A DNA stretch of 64,000 nucleotides, from contig OX457068.1 in the NCBI GenBank assembly GCA_949752795.1, positions 57,787,582 through 57,851,581 of the forward strand, in the 5' to 3' direction. The position numbers were made by a program, and so were the translations under genes. The notes under the pieces are model-generated. The model was given only the letters and a program-made list of their open reading frames with translations, was not told the origin of the DNA and did no database searches. This DNA is from Hyperoodon ampullatus. Taxonomy: Eukaryota > Chordata > Mammalia > Artiodactyla > Ziphiidae. Shown in pieces: positions 21,979 to 34,100 of this stretch. How positions within the stretch are numbered: the first letter of the stretch is position 1; every line of letters begins with the position of its first letter.

Positions 21979-24745
21979 TAGGAACACATATATTGATAAT
22001 CACCTTGAATGTAAATGGATTACATGCTCTAACCAAAAGACACAGACTGGCTGAATTGATACAAAAACAAGACCCATATACATGCGGTCTAGAGGAAACC
22101 CACTTCAGACCTAGGGACGCATACAGACTGAAAGTGAGGGGATGGAAAAATATATTTCATGAAAATGGAAATCACAAAAAAGCTGGAGCAGCAATACTCA
22201 TATCAGATAAAACAGACTTTAAACAAAGATTGTTACAAGAGATAAGGAAGAACACTACATAATGATCAAGGGATCAATCCAAGAAGAAAACATAACAATT
22301 ATAAATATTTATGCATCCAATATAGGAGCACCTCATTACATAAGGCAAATGCTAACAGCCATAAAATGAGAAATTGACAGTAACACAACAATAGTGGGGG
22401 ACTTTAACATCCCACTTATACCAATAGACAGATCATCCAGACAGAAGATAAATAAGGAAACACAAGTTTTAAAAGACACAACAGACCAGACCAGATAGAC
22501 TTAACTGATATTTTTAGGACATTCCACCTGAAAGCAGAAGAATACACTTTCTTCTCAAGTGCATAAGGAACGTTCTCCAGAATAAATCACATCATGGGTC
22601 ACTAATCAAGCCTTGGTAAACTTAAGAAATTTGAAATCATATCAAGCATCTTTTCTGACCACAATGCTATGAGACTAGATATCAATTACAGGAAAAAAAA
22701 ACTGTAAAAAATACAAACACATGGAGACTACACAGTGCACTGCTCAATAGCCAAGAGATCACTGAAGAAATCAAAGAAGAATTTAAAAAATACCTAGAAA
22801 CAAATGACAATGAAAACACGATGATCCAAAACCTGAGGGATGCAGCAAAAGCAGTTCTAAGAAGGAAGTTCATAGCAATTCAAGCTCACCTCAAGGAACA
22901 AGAAAAATGTCAAATAAACAATCTAACCTTACACTTAAAACAACTAGAAAAAGAAGAACAACCCCCCCAAATTAGTAGAAGGAAAGAAATCATAAAGATC
23001 AGAACAGAGATAAATGAAATAGAAACAAAGAAAACAATAGCAAAGTTCAATAAAACTAAAAGCTGTTTCTCTGAGACGATAAACAAAATTGATAAACCTT
23101 TAGCCAGACTCATCAAGAAAAAAAGGGAAGACTCAAATCAATAAAGTTAGAAATGAAAAAGGAGACATTACAACTGACACCACAGAAATATAAAAGATCA
23201 GAAGAGAATACCTCAAACAACTCTATGCCAATAAAATGGACAACCTGGAAGAAATGGACAAATTCTTGGAAAAGTACAACATTCCAAGATTGAACCAGGA
23301 AGAATTAGAAAATATAAACAACCAATCACAAGTAAAGAAATTGAAACTGTAATTAAAAATATTCCAACAAACAAAAGTCCAGGACCAGATGGCTTCACAG
23401 ACTAATTATATCAAACACTTAGAGAAGAGTTGACACCTATCCTTCTCAAACTCTTCCAAAAAATTGCAGAGGGAGGAACACTCCCAAACTTGTTCTACAA
23501 GGCCACCATCACCCTGATACCAAAACCAGACAAAGATATCACAACAAAGAGAAAATTATAGACCAATATCACTGATGAACATAGATGCAAGAATCCTCAA
23601 CAAAATACTAGCAAATAGAATCCAATAGCACATTAAAAGAATCATACACCTTGATCAAGTGGGATTTATCCCAGGGATGCAAGGATTCTTCAATATACAC
23701 AAAACACTCAATGTGATACACCATATTAACAAATTAAAGAAAAAAATATATAATCATCTCAATAGATGCAGAAAAGCTTTTAGCAAAATTCAACACCCAT
23801 TTATGATAAAACGTCTACACAAAGTGGGCATAGAGGGGACTTACCTCAACCCAATAAAAGCCATATATGACAAATCCACAACAAACATCATTCTCAATGG
23901 TGAAAAACTGAAAGCACTTCGTTAAAGATCAGGAACAAGACAAGGACGTCCACTCTTGCCACTATTATTCAACATAGTTTTGGAAGTTCTAGCCACAGCA
24001 ATCAGAAAAGAAAAATAAATAAAAGGAATACAAATTGGAAAAGAAGAAGTAAAACCATCACTGTTTGCTGATGACATGATACTACATGTAGAAAATCCTA
24101 AATATGTGACCAGAAAACTACTAGAACAAATCAATGAATTTGGCAAGGTTTCAGGATACAAAGTTAATGCACAGAGATAACTTGCATTCCTATACACTAA
24201 CAATGAAAGATCAGAAAGTGAAATTAAGGAAACAATCCCATTTACCATTGCAATAAAAAGACTAAAATACCTAGGAATAACCTACCTAAGGAGGCAAAAG
24301 ACCGGTACTCAGAAAACTATAAAACACTGATGAAAGAAATCAAAGATAATATAAACAGATGGAGAGATATACCAGACCCCTGGATTGGAAGAATCAATAT
24401 TGTGAAAATGATGATACTACCCAAAGCAATCTATAGGTTCAATGCAATCCCTACCAAATTACTAGTGGCTTTCTTCACAGAACTAGAATAGAAAATTTTA
24501 CAATTTGTATGGAAACAAAAAAGACCCTAAATAGAAAAAGCAATCTTAAGAAAGAAAAACGGAGCTGGAGGAATCAGGCTCCCTGACTTCAGACTATGCT
24601 ACAAAGCTACAACAATCAAGACAATATGGTACTGGCACAAAAAAAAAAAAAAAAAAAAAACAGAAATATAGATCAATGGAACAGAATAGAAAGCCCAGAG
24701 ATAAATGCATATATGGTCACCTAATTTATGAAAAAGGAGGCACTT
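21972..24745 (+). pseudogene. L1 ORF2 (endonuclease plus reverse transcriptase) pseudogene, 3' truncated
   Basis: ORF2p nicks DNA and reverse-transcribes the L1 RNA at the nick. The first 96 codons (21972-22262) give the start of the APE-like endonuclease, with 'ITLNVNGL' and 'EETHF'. Later endonuclease motifs are readable: 'GDFN' and 'SDHNAM'. In the 'IDHILGH' position the catalytic Asp reads Asn (codon 22585-22587) and a stop follows shortly. The reverse transcriptase keeps its FADD active site at 24064-24075. Stops and frameshifts are frequent, for example after 22262 and near 23923. The cysteine-rich C-terminal part is absent because of the internal deletion. Confidence 0.9.
24637..24660. 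repeat. Poly(A) run inside ORF2
   Basis: About 22 A bases follow 'ggtactggcac', where the sister L1 at about 26565 has only a short A run. It is an expansion inside the decayed ORF2. Confidence 0.85.
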
Positions 24746-24830
24746 TGTTGTACAGCAGAAACTAACACAACATTGTAAAGCATTTATACTCGAATAAAGG
24801 TATGGAAAAAAATAAAAAATAAAAGTAAAA

Positions 24831-25415
24831 TTAAAAATCTAAGATGGAAGATCATTAAACAATTATTTTTTCCATCTAATAAATTTCTTTTAGTAAGTAA
24901 GTCACAGAGCCCAGGCATGGTGTGTACCCTCAAAAATATTACAGTCAAGCCAAGGTGAAATCTCCATTAGTTATCACAATAGAAGATGGCTTACATGAAG
25001 TCCTAAATGGGTGGTGTAAATAATAAATGCAGCTGGAAGAACTATAAAGGAATTTTGACTTTACAGAATGGAAGAATGGCACTGTCACACATTCAGAAAC
25101 ATTCCCTGGTAGCCTTTTTGAGCGAAGACATGACAGAGGGAGATGAGTTTTCGATTTCAATTAACCTAAATAAACAGAGGGCTTGTGTTGAAAAATGGTG
25201 ATGGTAAGTCTGGAAAGCAGAAACATGATTGCTTCTGTTTATTTCATGCACTGATTCCTCATATTTTTATATTACATAGCACTACATTCAAGATGATTCG
25301 TGATTCTACTTTTCTCCATCTTTGAACTTAAAATTAACTTTCCTACGTTTATGTGATTGTTTAGGCATTGACTGACTGCCTGTTCATTAGCTAATGACTC
25401 TGCTTCATGTGACCA
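24831..25415. other. Unique spacer between two L1 insertions
   Basis: No gene or repeat is recognised. Open frames here are at most 71 codons. Confidence 0.45.
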
Positions 25416-25434
25416 TAAAAAAGGGGGAACTTCT

Positions 25435-27370
25435 GATACCAAAACCAGACAAGGATGTCACAAAGAAAGAAAACTACAGTCCAATATCATTGATGAATAT
25501 AGATGAAAAAAATCCTCAACAAAATACTATCAAACAGGATCTAACAGCACATAAAAAGGATCAAACACCATAATCAACTGGGGTTTATCTGAGGAATGCA
25601 AGGATTCTTTAATATATGCAAATCAATCAATGTGATATACCATATTAACAAATTGAAGAATAAAAACCATATGGTCATCTCAATAGATGCAGAAAAAGCT
25701 TTTTAACAAAATTCAACACCCATTTATGATAGAAACCCTCCAGAGAGTAGGCACAGAGGGAACTTACCTCAACATACTAAGGGCCATATATGAAAAAAAC
25801 CCTGTCAACATTGTTCACAATGGTGAAAAACTGAAACCATTTCCTCTAAGATCAGGAACAACACAAGGATTTCCACTCTCACCACTATTATTCAAAATAA
25901 TTTTGGAAGTTTTAACCACAGCAATCAGAGACAAAAAAGAAATAAAAGGAATCCAAATCAGAGAAGAAAAAGTAAAGCTGTCACTGTTTGCAGATGACAT
26001 GATACTCTACATAGAGAATCCTAAAGATGCTACCAGAAAACTACTAGAGCCAATCAATGAATTAGATAAAGAAGCAGGATACAAAATTAATGCACAGAAA
26101 TCTCTTGAATCCCTACACACTAATGATGAAAAATCTGAAAGAGAAATTAAGGAAACACTCCCATTTACCACTGCAACAAAAAGATTAAAATATCTAGGAA
26201 TAAACCTACCTAAAGAGACAAAATACCTGTATGCAAAAAACTATAAGACCCTTATGAAAGAAATTAAAGATGACACAAACAGATGGAGAGATATACCATG
26301 TTCTTGGATTGGAAGAATCAACATTGTGAAAATGACTCTACTACCCAAAGCAATCTACAGATTCAATGCAATCCCTATCAAACTACCACTGGCATTTTTC
26401 ACAGAACTAGAACAAAAAATTTCACAATTTGTATGGAAACACAAAAGAGCCCGAATAGTGAAAGCAATCTTGAGAAAGAAAAATGGTGCTGGAGGAATCA
26501 GGCTCCCTGACTTCAGACTATATGACAAAGCTCCAGTAATCAAGACAGTATGGTACTGGCACAAAAACAGAAATATAGATCAATGGAACAGGATAGAAAG
26601 CCCAGAGATAAACCCACACACATATGGTCACCTTATTTTTGAAAAAGGAGACAAGAATATACAATGGAGAAAAGATAGCCTCTTCAATAGGTGGTTCTGG
26701 GAAAACTGGACAGCCACATGTAAAAGAACGAAAGTAGAACACTCCTAACGCCATACACAAAAATAAATTCAAAATGGATTAAAGACCTAAATGTAAGGCC
26801 AGACACTATAAAATTCTTGGAGAAAAATATAGTCAGAACACGCTATGACATAAATGACAGCAAGATGCTTTTTGACCCACCACCTAGAGAAATGGAAATA
26901 ATAACAAAAATAAACAAATGGGACCTAATGAAACTTAAAAGCTTTTGCACAACAAAGGAAACCATAAACAAGACGAAAAGGCAACCCTCAGATTGGGAGA
27001 AAATATTTGCAAATGAAGCAACTGACAAAAGATTAATCTGCAAAATTTGCAAGCAGCTCAATATCAAAAAACAAACAACCCAATCCAAAAATGGACATTA
27101 GACTTAAATAGACATTTCTCCAGAGAAGATATAAAGATTGTCAACAAACACATGAAAGGATGCTCAACATCACTAATCATTAGAGAAATGCAAATCAAAA
27201 CTACAATGTGGTATCACCTCACACCAGTCAGAATGGCCATCATCAAAAAATCTACAAACAATAAATGCTGGAGAGGGTGTGGAGAAAAGGGAAACCTCTT
27301 GCACTGTTGGTGGGAATGTAAATTGATACAGCCACTCTGGAGAACAGTAAAGACGTTCCTTAAAAACTAA
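25435..27370 (+). pseudogene. L1 ORF2 C-terminal two-thirds, partly open
   Basis: A 353-codon open frame (25687-26748) covers much of the reverse transcriptase. It includes the FADD catalytic motif (codons at 25987-25998), the '[16 protein letters not shown]' template-binding region and 'GYKINAQKS'. After 26748 the frame shifts. The next part (26817-27101) and the C-terminal part (27047-27370) lie in other frames. The latter holds the cysteine-rich motif '[18 protein letters not shown]' that ORF2p needs for efficient retrotransposition. The endonuclease half is missing through 5' truncation, so no active protein can be made. This copy is less decayed than the one at 19576-24819. Confidence 0.9.
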
Positions 27371-28064
27371 AAATAGAACTACCATACGACCCAACAATCC
27401 CACTACTGGGCATATACCCTGAGAAAACCATCATTCAAAAAAAGTCATGTACCACAATGTTCATTGCAGCTCTATTTACAATATCCAGGACATGGAAGCA
27501 ACCTAATTGTCCATCAACAGATGAATGGATAAAGTTGTGGCACATATATGCAATGGAATATTACTCAGCCATAAAAATAAATGACATTAAGTTTTTGTAG
27601 TGAGGTGGGTGGATCTAGAGTCTATCATACAGAGTGGTGTAAGTCAGAAAGAGAAAAAAATACTGTATGCTAACACATATATATGGAATCTAAAAAAAAA
27701 AGTTTCTGAAAAACCTAGGGGCAAGACAGGAATAAAGATGCAGATGTAGAGGGTGGTCTTGAGGACATGGGGAGGGGAATGGGTAAACTGGGACGAAGTG
27801 AGATAGTGGCATGGACATATATACACTACCAAATGTAATATAGACAGCTAGTGGGAAGCAGCCACATAGCACAGGGAGATCATCTCTGTGCTTTGTGACC
27901 ACCTAGAGGGGTGGGATCGAGAAGGTGGGAGGAAGACGCAAGAGGGAGGAGATATGGGGATATATGTATATGTATAGCTGATCACTTTGCTATAAAGCAG
28001 AAAGTAAGACACCATTGTAAAGGAATTATACTCCAATAAAGATGTTTAAAAAAAAAAAAAAAAA
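25435..28064 (+). mobile_element. LINE-1, 5'-truncated, with complete 3' end
   Basis: It begins inside the ORF2 reverse transcriptase with 'gataccaaaaccagacaagg'. It continues through the rest of ORF2 and a full 3' UTR, and ends with 'ctccaataaagatg' and a poly(A) tail (about 28048-28064). The 3' UTR holds a G-rich segment ('ggacatggggagggg', 27765-27780). A diverged direct repeat may flank it: 'aagggggaacttct' on the left (about 25421-25434) and 'aacgggtgaagttct' on the right (about 28063-28077). 5' truncation is the usual result of incomplete reverse transcription. Confidence 0.92.
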
Positions 28065-28076
28065 CGGGTGAAGTTC

Positions 28077-29742
28077 TTCATGACTAAGCAATGCAATGGT
28101 CTTCTCCATCAAAGCATAAAACCTCAGGGAGGTGGAAATGCCAATGACCTCTGACCTTCACATTTTTTTTCCTCTCCCCTTAAAGGTTGACTTACTTTGA
28201 CATTGGTATCTAAAAATTAATACACCTTCAAAATATGTGGCCATCAGCCACGTATTTCAATTTCACTTCTTTCCTTGTTTGCTACCTCATTTCATCTCTC
28301 AGCTTTCCAGACTTCCAGAATAAGATGAAACAAACATACTTCAGAAAACATATGCTCACCTACATCTGCATGGCAGAAAACCCTTCTCTCCACTTACAGG
28401 CACCATCCAAGCCAGGTAGTGGATTTTTGTCTACTAGCTGTGAAAACTTAACTTAGAATCAGAAGCCCTCTATGATCTAAATATAATCAAAATCTAAGTA
28501 AATAATATATACATTTTTTTCTGCAAATATTGACATCTAATAATCATTAGCCACACTAAAAATATAGACTAAAAACAGAGCCAATAAAAGTTAGTATCTA
28601 TGGGATGTTGTTCATGATTTGAATTATGGCTTAAATTAATAACTTCATATTTTATGATTAGACTAAAAATAGTACACTAACATCTGTAAGGTTATATGCT
28701 ATTACTTATTATCTACAATTTTCAAGTTTCATGGAAATGTCTTAGTTTTTAATTTTACTTTTTGTTGCCCTGACAGCCTTTGAAAATATTATACCATATT
28801 TCAAGACATTACATTTAAAACTATCTTCTTAAAGTTTGTAACAGTTGGGCACAGGGATTTGACTCTTGTAATATTCTTTCCATTACCCCATTTTCCATTT
28901 TCCAGAGCTACTTCACATCTCTACTCCTTAAGATTCCTTTTCAGTACACACTAGAAAGACGTTCTTGAACTTGTCTACAGCTATTTCTAATTTGTCTGAT
29001 CTTCATCAGTCAGTTTAAAGGAGCATAAAATGTCATCTGCCTCATCTGTCACTGTGTGTGTGTGTGTTAATGTATTTATCTGATTCACTTCCCCTGGCTC
29101 ATCTAAGCTTGACGCAGTCTGAATCTTTTCCATCTCCTAATTTATTTCAGTCACTCCTCGGGTGTACTGGAGCTGAATTTCTCAGGTAGACTCATCTGAA
29201 AAGATGCCATGCTCTAGCGATTCTATAAGCAATTATTATCCTAATAGCCGGGAAGTCTTGCTTTGTGTATTCACTGTTGGTCTAGTGCCAGACTATGGTC
29301 CATTCACCCTAAGCCCTTGACTTAGTACTTTCAGATGCCCTCAGGAGAAATTGTTGTTTGACTCCTTTGGGACACCTGGAGATGGTTAATGATGCTGTAT
29401 CAGCATGAAGGACTGATATGGACATTCATAATGACATTTGATGACAGTATGGCCACAATTGCTACTATTGAAAAATTCAACTCAATCTCCTATTGCAGCT
29501 GACATAGTTGAATATAGTGGTCAGAGCTATTTTGTTCTCAGAGCTGTGTCAGGAGAACTTTCTTCTTTGTCACCACCACCACCACCAGCATGATTGTTTC
29601 AGAATCTAACATCATCATGACTACTTCTGAATCTAAATACTGATTATGTTAGGTCTTATTCATATTAAGAGGTAGAGTTATGTAATAAGATAAATGTTAA
29701 CATAGGTAGCAGGTGCTGTTTCCAGGTGAATAATATAGGTAA
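28077..29742. other. Unique intergenic DNA
   Basis: No gene or repeat family is recognised. It contains an AT-rich part (28480-28800), a short (GT)n at about 29053-29068 and a short CAC-rich tract at 29570-29588. Confidence 0.45.
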
Positions 29743-29755
29743 TAAGTACCACAGG

Positions 29756-29958
29756 GGGCTTCCCTGGTGGTGCAGTGGTTGAGAGTCCTCCTGCCGATGG
29801 AGGGGACATGGGTTCATGCCCGGTCCGGGAAGATCCCACATGCCGCGGAGCGGCTGGGCCCGTGAGCCATGGTTGCTGAGCCTGCGTGTCCGGAGCCTGT
29901 GCTCCGCAACGGGAGAGGCCACAACAGTGAAAGGCCCGCATACCGAAAAAAAAAAAAA
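29756..29958 (+). mobile_element. CHR-type tRNA-derived SINE
   Basis: The element runs from 'ggggcttccctggtggtgca' through 'ggtccgggaagatcccacat' to 'tgaaaggcccgcataccg' and a poly(A) tail. A and B boxes of the tRNA-like promoter are readable, with the B box one base short (gggttcatgcccgg). It is flanked by a near-perfect target duplication: aagtaccacaggg at the left (29745-29757) and aagtaccacggg at the right (about 29959-29970). The body is close to the family consensus, so the insertion is probably not very old. Confidence 0.93.
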
Positions 29959-29970
29959 AAGTACCACGGG

Positions 29971-30334
29971 ATTCCAGAGCGGGAATGTGAGAGTCAGAAG
30001 AGACTCCAAGATACCAGGTAGCTGATAGAACATGAGTTAGGCCTAAAGAAGAGTCACGGGCATGTGTACAAGAGTTTGGAGAATGACCTGGTCAATGATG
30101 TGACCATCATTCTGTGTTGGGAATAATCTCTAGGCAAATCACTGATGTGAAGGGCTTATAGAGAAGAACATTGAAAATCAGCACTGTATAAGTGAAAATT
30201 CAGGTCATGGAAGGTTTTGAATTGGGGAGTATGACTTCGATTTTAGGCTAGAAGTAAATAAGAGACACAGCACTCAAAGCAGGCCCCTCATCCTGGGACT
30301 AATATGTCCTTGATATGAAAGATTCCCCAGCAAG
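29971..30334. other. Unique intergenic DNA
   Basis: No gene or clear repeat is seen. The end of the stretch may be an extension of the neighbouring L2 fragment. Confidence 0.4.
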
Positions 30335-30465
30335 TGCCTTATCCAGTCTTTCATTCATTCACTCAGCAAAGAGCTCTTGAATGCTTACTGTGTGCCAGGA
30401 ACTTTTGTAGGTGTCAGACATACAGCAGGAAACAGGACAGAAAACATCTCTCTCATTACGGAGTG
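30335..30465 (-). repeat. L2 LINE 3' end, reverse orientation
   Basis: The text 'tttcattcattcactcagca' followed by 'cttactgtgtgccaggaact' and 'acatacagcaggaaacagga' is the reverse of the L2 3' terminal region. Confidence 0.7.
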
Positions 30466-30856
30466 CATTAATTTGTTAGGGCTACCATAACAAAATAGCA
30501 TAGACTGGTGGCTTAAACAACAGAAATACATTCTTTCACAGTCCTAGAGTCTGGAAGTCCAAGATCAGGATGCTGGCAGAGATAATTTCCTCAGAAACCT
30601 CCCTCTTTGTCTTGTAGATGACCACCATCTTGCTGCCTCATCACGTGGTGTCCTTCTGTTGCACACTCAACCCTGGCATCTTCTTCTTGTAAAATCTCCA
30701 GTCATATTGGATTAGGGCCGCACCCTAATGGCCTCATTTTAACTTAATTGTCTTTTTAAAGACTTAATGTCCAAATATTGTTATAGTCTGAGGTATTGGG
30801 GTTGGGAGCTCAACGTATGAATGTGGGGGAGACACAATTCAGCCCGTATCACGGAG
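30466..30856 (-). mobile_element. MLT1-type solo LTR (ERVL-MaLR), antisense
   Basis: The order 'cattaatttgttagggctac', 'gtggcttaaacaacagaaat', 'gtctggaagtccaagatcag', 'catattggattagggcc', 'cctcattttaacttaattg' and 'gacacaattcagcccgtatc' follows the reverse complement of an MLT1 LTR from end to end. Read on the minus strand, a polyadenylation-like region lies near the 30520 end. No internal retroviral sequence adjoins it. It is inserted next to, or inside, the L2 fragment ending at 30465. Confidence 0.8.
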
Positions 30857-33055
30857 TAACAGTCTAGTGGTTGAAACATCTAATGGTGTTTCATGGAAGG
30901 ACCTCTCCAGGGTTTTCCCATCACACCCCACATGCCTGGACCCAAGAACACACAGCTGACACTCAGATTGAGCCCGTGTTGCCCACACATTCTACCTCTT
31001 CTCTTCCCTTACAAGCATCATCTGAGCAAAGCAGGGGGAAGAGTGAGTGCCCACTTCTTCCATAATGTGTTTGTTTGTTGTGATTTTTATTCTCAAATAT
31101 TCTCTTGATATCCACTATAACCTGACTTCTCTTGACAGAGCTGGAGACAAAGGAATAACACAATGAGATTTGGCCTTGGCTCCATATACTGAAGGGATGG
31201 CCCTAATTACAAGTCTCATATAATAATACAATGAGAAAAAATGCTTTGAAAATAAATACACTATGTGCAACCTGAATTTCCTAGTCTCAGCAGTCTGTGG
31301 GTAAAATGAGGTCACATTAATATTAATAATAAAAATTTCCTGGCCTGCAACCATAGCTGAAGAGCTATAGATTCTCATTCTTCATTCCCCTGGCCCACAC
31401 CCCAAGGTCTACAATCATCTCAGTTATTTCTAGGAGGTCCCAGGGTGAGTCTCAGCTCATGTTTGTTCAGGAATAAATTCACACTGCCCTTTCTCTCTCA
31501 GCTCTTTGAAGGGCTCCACTGACCAGGACACTGAGAGGAGTGCCTCTCTGCCACCACAGCCAATGATGTCTTCTGAGAGAGCACTGCCTCCCTGCCACAC
31601 TGCCTCACCTGTCCCCAGCTCCTCCTGAACTTGGCCATGTCATCCCTTGAAACATGGAAAGAAAGTTCCTTTCTCCAACTTGGCTTGCTCTCCCTAACCT
31701 TGCATCCAGGTGACAAAGTTGGTGCCCCAAGTCTCAAGCATCTTTTGCTAAAGAGTCCCCTGGAAATGGAGAGCAGGGTGCTTCCCACTCCAGCCTCCTC
31801 CTCAATCCCCAAACTCACACCCTCAGGGATACCAAAGCATGAAAACAGATGGCTACACTAAGGGCTGGGAGTGGGGGATCAGGCATAACCTGTCCTCACA
31901 CACCCAAATTTCACTTCAGCCCACCTAACCTTAACCACACTACCATATACAAGAAAATAAATGTTCACCTTCTGTGCAGATGTGACAACAATTTTCATAA
32001 CATGTGTATATTATTTAGACATTTGTTACTTAATTTCTGCCAAATGTTCTCTGTCAGGATAAAGAAAAAATATTCTAATTTTTTTATAGACAACATGAGC
32101 TTAACCTATCTCAATCATGAAATATTTTTTGAGCACCAACTGTATGCAAGGTGTTTTGCTAGGAGAGCTCTTTGGGCATGTGCTGTGGGTAAGACAATCC
32201 TCCTCCTTTATAAAATAAGTATTAACTTTTTTTTAAGTTTTTATCTTTTTCCTAAAGATTTAGTCACAACTGATTCTGCATATTTTCCTATACACAAGGA
32301 ATAACTCTCTTCTCTTGCCTCAAAGTTAGTGGAATCAAAGGTAAATGAAGTTCATAAACCCCACACGAGGATTCAGCAAGTCACATCTTGATGAAAAGTT
32401 GAAGTGACAGACATCCAGCCTGCATCACCTATACCCTGGATCTCTATCAGCCACCACTCAAGTGGACCAGTTAAGTTTACAAAGCAGGGAACTAGCTCCT
32501 GGCTTTTCTCTCTTGTCTGAACATATTTGAGATAAAGCACTACTCAATCCACCTCAAACATAAAGTCTAATAAAAATAAGTTATCAAACCAGTAGGTATC
32601 AGGTAGATAATTGACTGACCATTCCATTTTCCACTGTTTCCTATATTTCACACAGGCGAAATCTGACTTTCCAAAATGTTCCCCACACATGGAACAATAG
32701 GCTAATTTCTACACAAACCTGTAGTTGAAGACATTTCAAGATATACATTTTTTTATCTCCAAAAATAAATTCCTCTAAAAAAGTCAAAAGTGGTCCAGAA
32801 GAAGGTTCAAATGGATAACCCTAACAATCTTCCATTTATAACAAGGACTCTAGTGTTTTCCTAGGGCTCTGATGGACAAACTATTTCTAATCCTTTAATA
32901 ATCCATATAGCAGTGATAGTATCCATATGGTAGTGAAATCAATGGAAAAATCAATATGTGGTGACTTCTGCAGAGACTACTGATAATAAAGATAAGAATT
33001 TACTTTTGTACAACTTCAGAATTTACACTGTGTCTACATTCCCTACGTCGTTGGA
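30857..33055. other. Mostly unique DNA with a short L2 fragment
   Basis: At about 32118-32165 'gagcaccaactgtatgcaag' resembles a reverse L2 3' end. A small imperfect direct repeat of about 20 bases ('tccatatagcagtgatagta' then 'tccatatggtagtgaaat') lies at 32904-32941. No gene is recognised. The 151-codon frame at 31849-32304 has no domain and runs across this repeat, so it is probably chance. Confidence 0.4.
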
Positions 33056-33059
33056 CTCT

Positions 33060-33225
33060 TGCACAGTCCTTAATGGCATATATGTAAGTATTACTACATC
33101 CAAATGTTGGGGGACAAAACTTAGAGAAGTTAATTGCCTCACCCAGAGTTATTAGATCAACAGGGACTTCAAGCCAGGTTCCTGAATCATGTAGTTTTCT
33201 TTCTGCACCATCATCTGTGTCTCAT
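33060..33225 (-). repeat. MIR SINE fragment, reverse orientation
   Basis: The text 'aacttagagaagttaattgc' followed by 'ctcacccagagttattagat' and 'acttcaagccaggttcctga' fits the middle and end of a reverse MIR. Confidence 0.6.
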
Positions 33226-34086
33226 TATTAAAGTCATAATTATACAAATCTCCCTAGTTTTTTTCACCCTTTCACCTTTTTAGAATTTTACAGCCTAACA
33301 GACATAAATATTTATCATTCAATTATTTGCAACATATTTGTCATCAGCCACCCTTAAACAATTGTCTTCTTAATTTTATGCAAAGAAATTCCTACAATAA
33401 ACTATTCCCCCTTATTTCCCTCCACAAACAGCCTTAAATATAATTTATTGCAGCATTTTTTCTAGCTTTCAACTAAATTTATCTTAAAAATGAAAGTATG
33501 TCCACCTATCATGAACCATTATAAAACTGGTCAAAATATATAAGTCCATCGTTTTCAAGTAATGGATAAAAGAAAAAGCACATGGTGCTCCTTAAGAGAA
33601 AGAGACGAGTCCCACATTCACTAGGATTCTTGGACTAGTGAGTACCTTCTCTACTGTGTAGGGAGGAAGAGCTCAAGCAGAGAAGCTTCTTGCTAAATTG
33701 AGAAGACAGAGTTCAGGGCTTTGAAGGCATCTGCGATTTATTAGGTTCAGTCCTATAGAAGGTGTAGCTGAGAAGAGAGGAAGCTCCTAAATTCTGCATG
33801 GAATTCTCCATGGAGCCTTGGCTAAGAAAGGCATTGTGTGTGTAGGACAAGACTGTGAGAACTACCTCATAGCAGAGACCACCTGCTATGGGGGTGAGAA
33901 CTAGGTGGAGATATCACACATTACACAGAGCTGAGAGGTGCCGGAGTTCCAGTTAAGAGACGTGAGTACCTCAGGCACTCAGTTAAAATGCTAGAAAGGC
34001 CATGCTATAGGAGAGAACACCACAGAACTGAGAACAAAACAAAAGACCAGCCTTAACAAAAAATGAAATCAAACTTGACAGAATCA

Positions 34087-34100
34087 AAAGTATCTGCTAG
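34087..34100 (+). repeat. Target-site duplication, left copy, of the 34101 SINE
   Basis: The 14 bases aaagtatctgctag are repeated exactly at 34421-34434, right after the SINE tail. Confidence 0.95.

Larger units (their letters stand above)
19576..24819 (+). mobile_element. LINE-1 with 5' UTR, ORF1 and ORF2, internally deleted and inactive
   Basis: The element runs in sense. It begins near 19588 with 'tggcagactaggaggacaca', the cetartiodactyl L1 5' end. It continues with a GC-rich 5' UTR, ORF1 from about 21184, and ORF2 from 21972. Near 24741 the text leaves ORF2 and jumps straight to the final bases of the 3' UTR ('gtacagcagaaactaacaca'), followed by an A-rich tail. By comparison with the L1 at 25435-28064, roughly 1.3 kb of ORF2 end and 3' UTR is missing. 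Both reading frames contain stops, so the copy is dead. Exact 11-bp direct repeats flank it. Confidence 0.93.

Noticed and set aside
21165..23398. Several minus-strand open frames rich in Phe, Leu and Ser
   Set aside because: They are antisense shadows of A-rich L1 ORF1 and ORF2.
26355..27403. Minus-strand open frames within the second L1
   Set aside because: Antisense of L1 ORF2; no independent signal.
31849..32304. 151-codon plus-strand open frame
   Set aside because: It runs across L2-like text, has no domain and no gene context.
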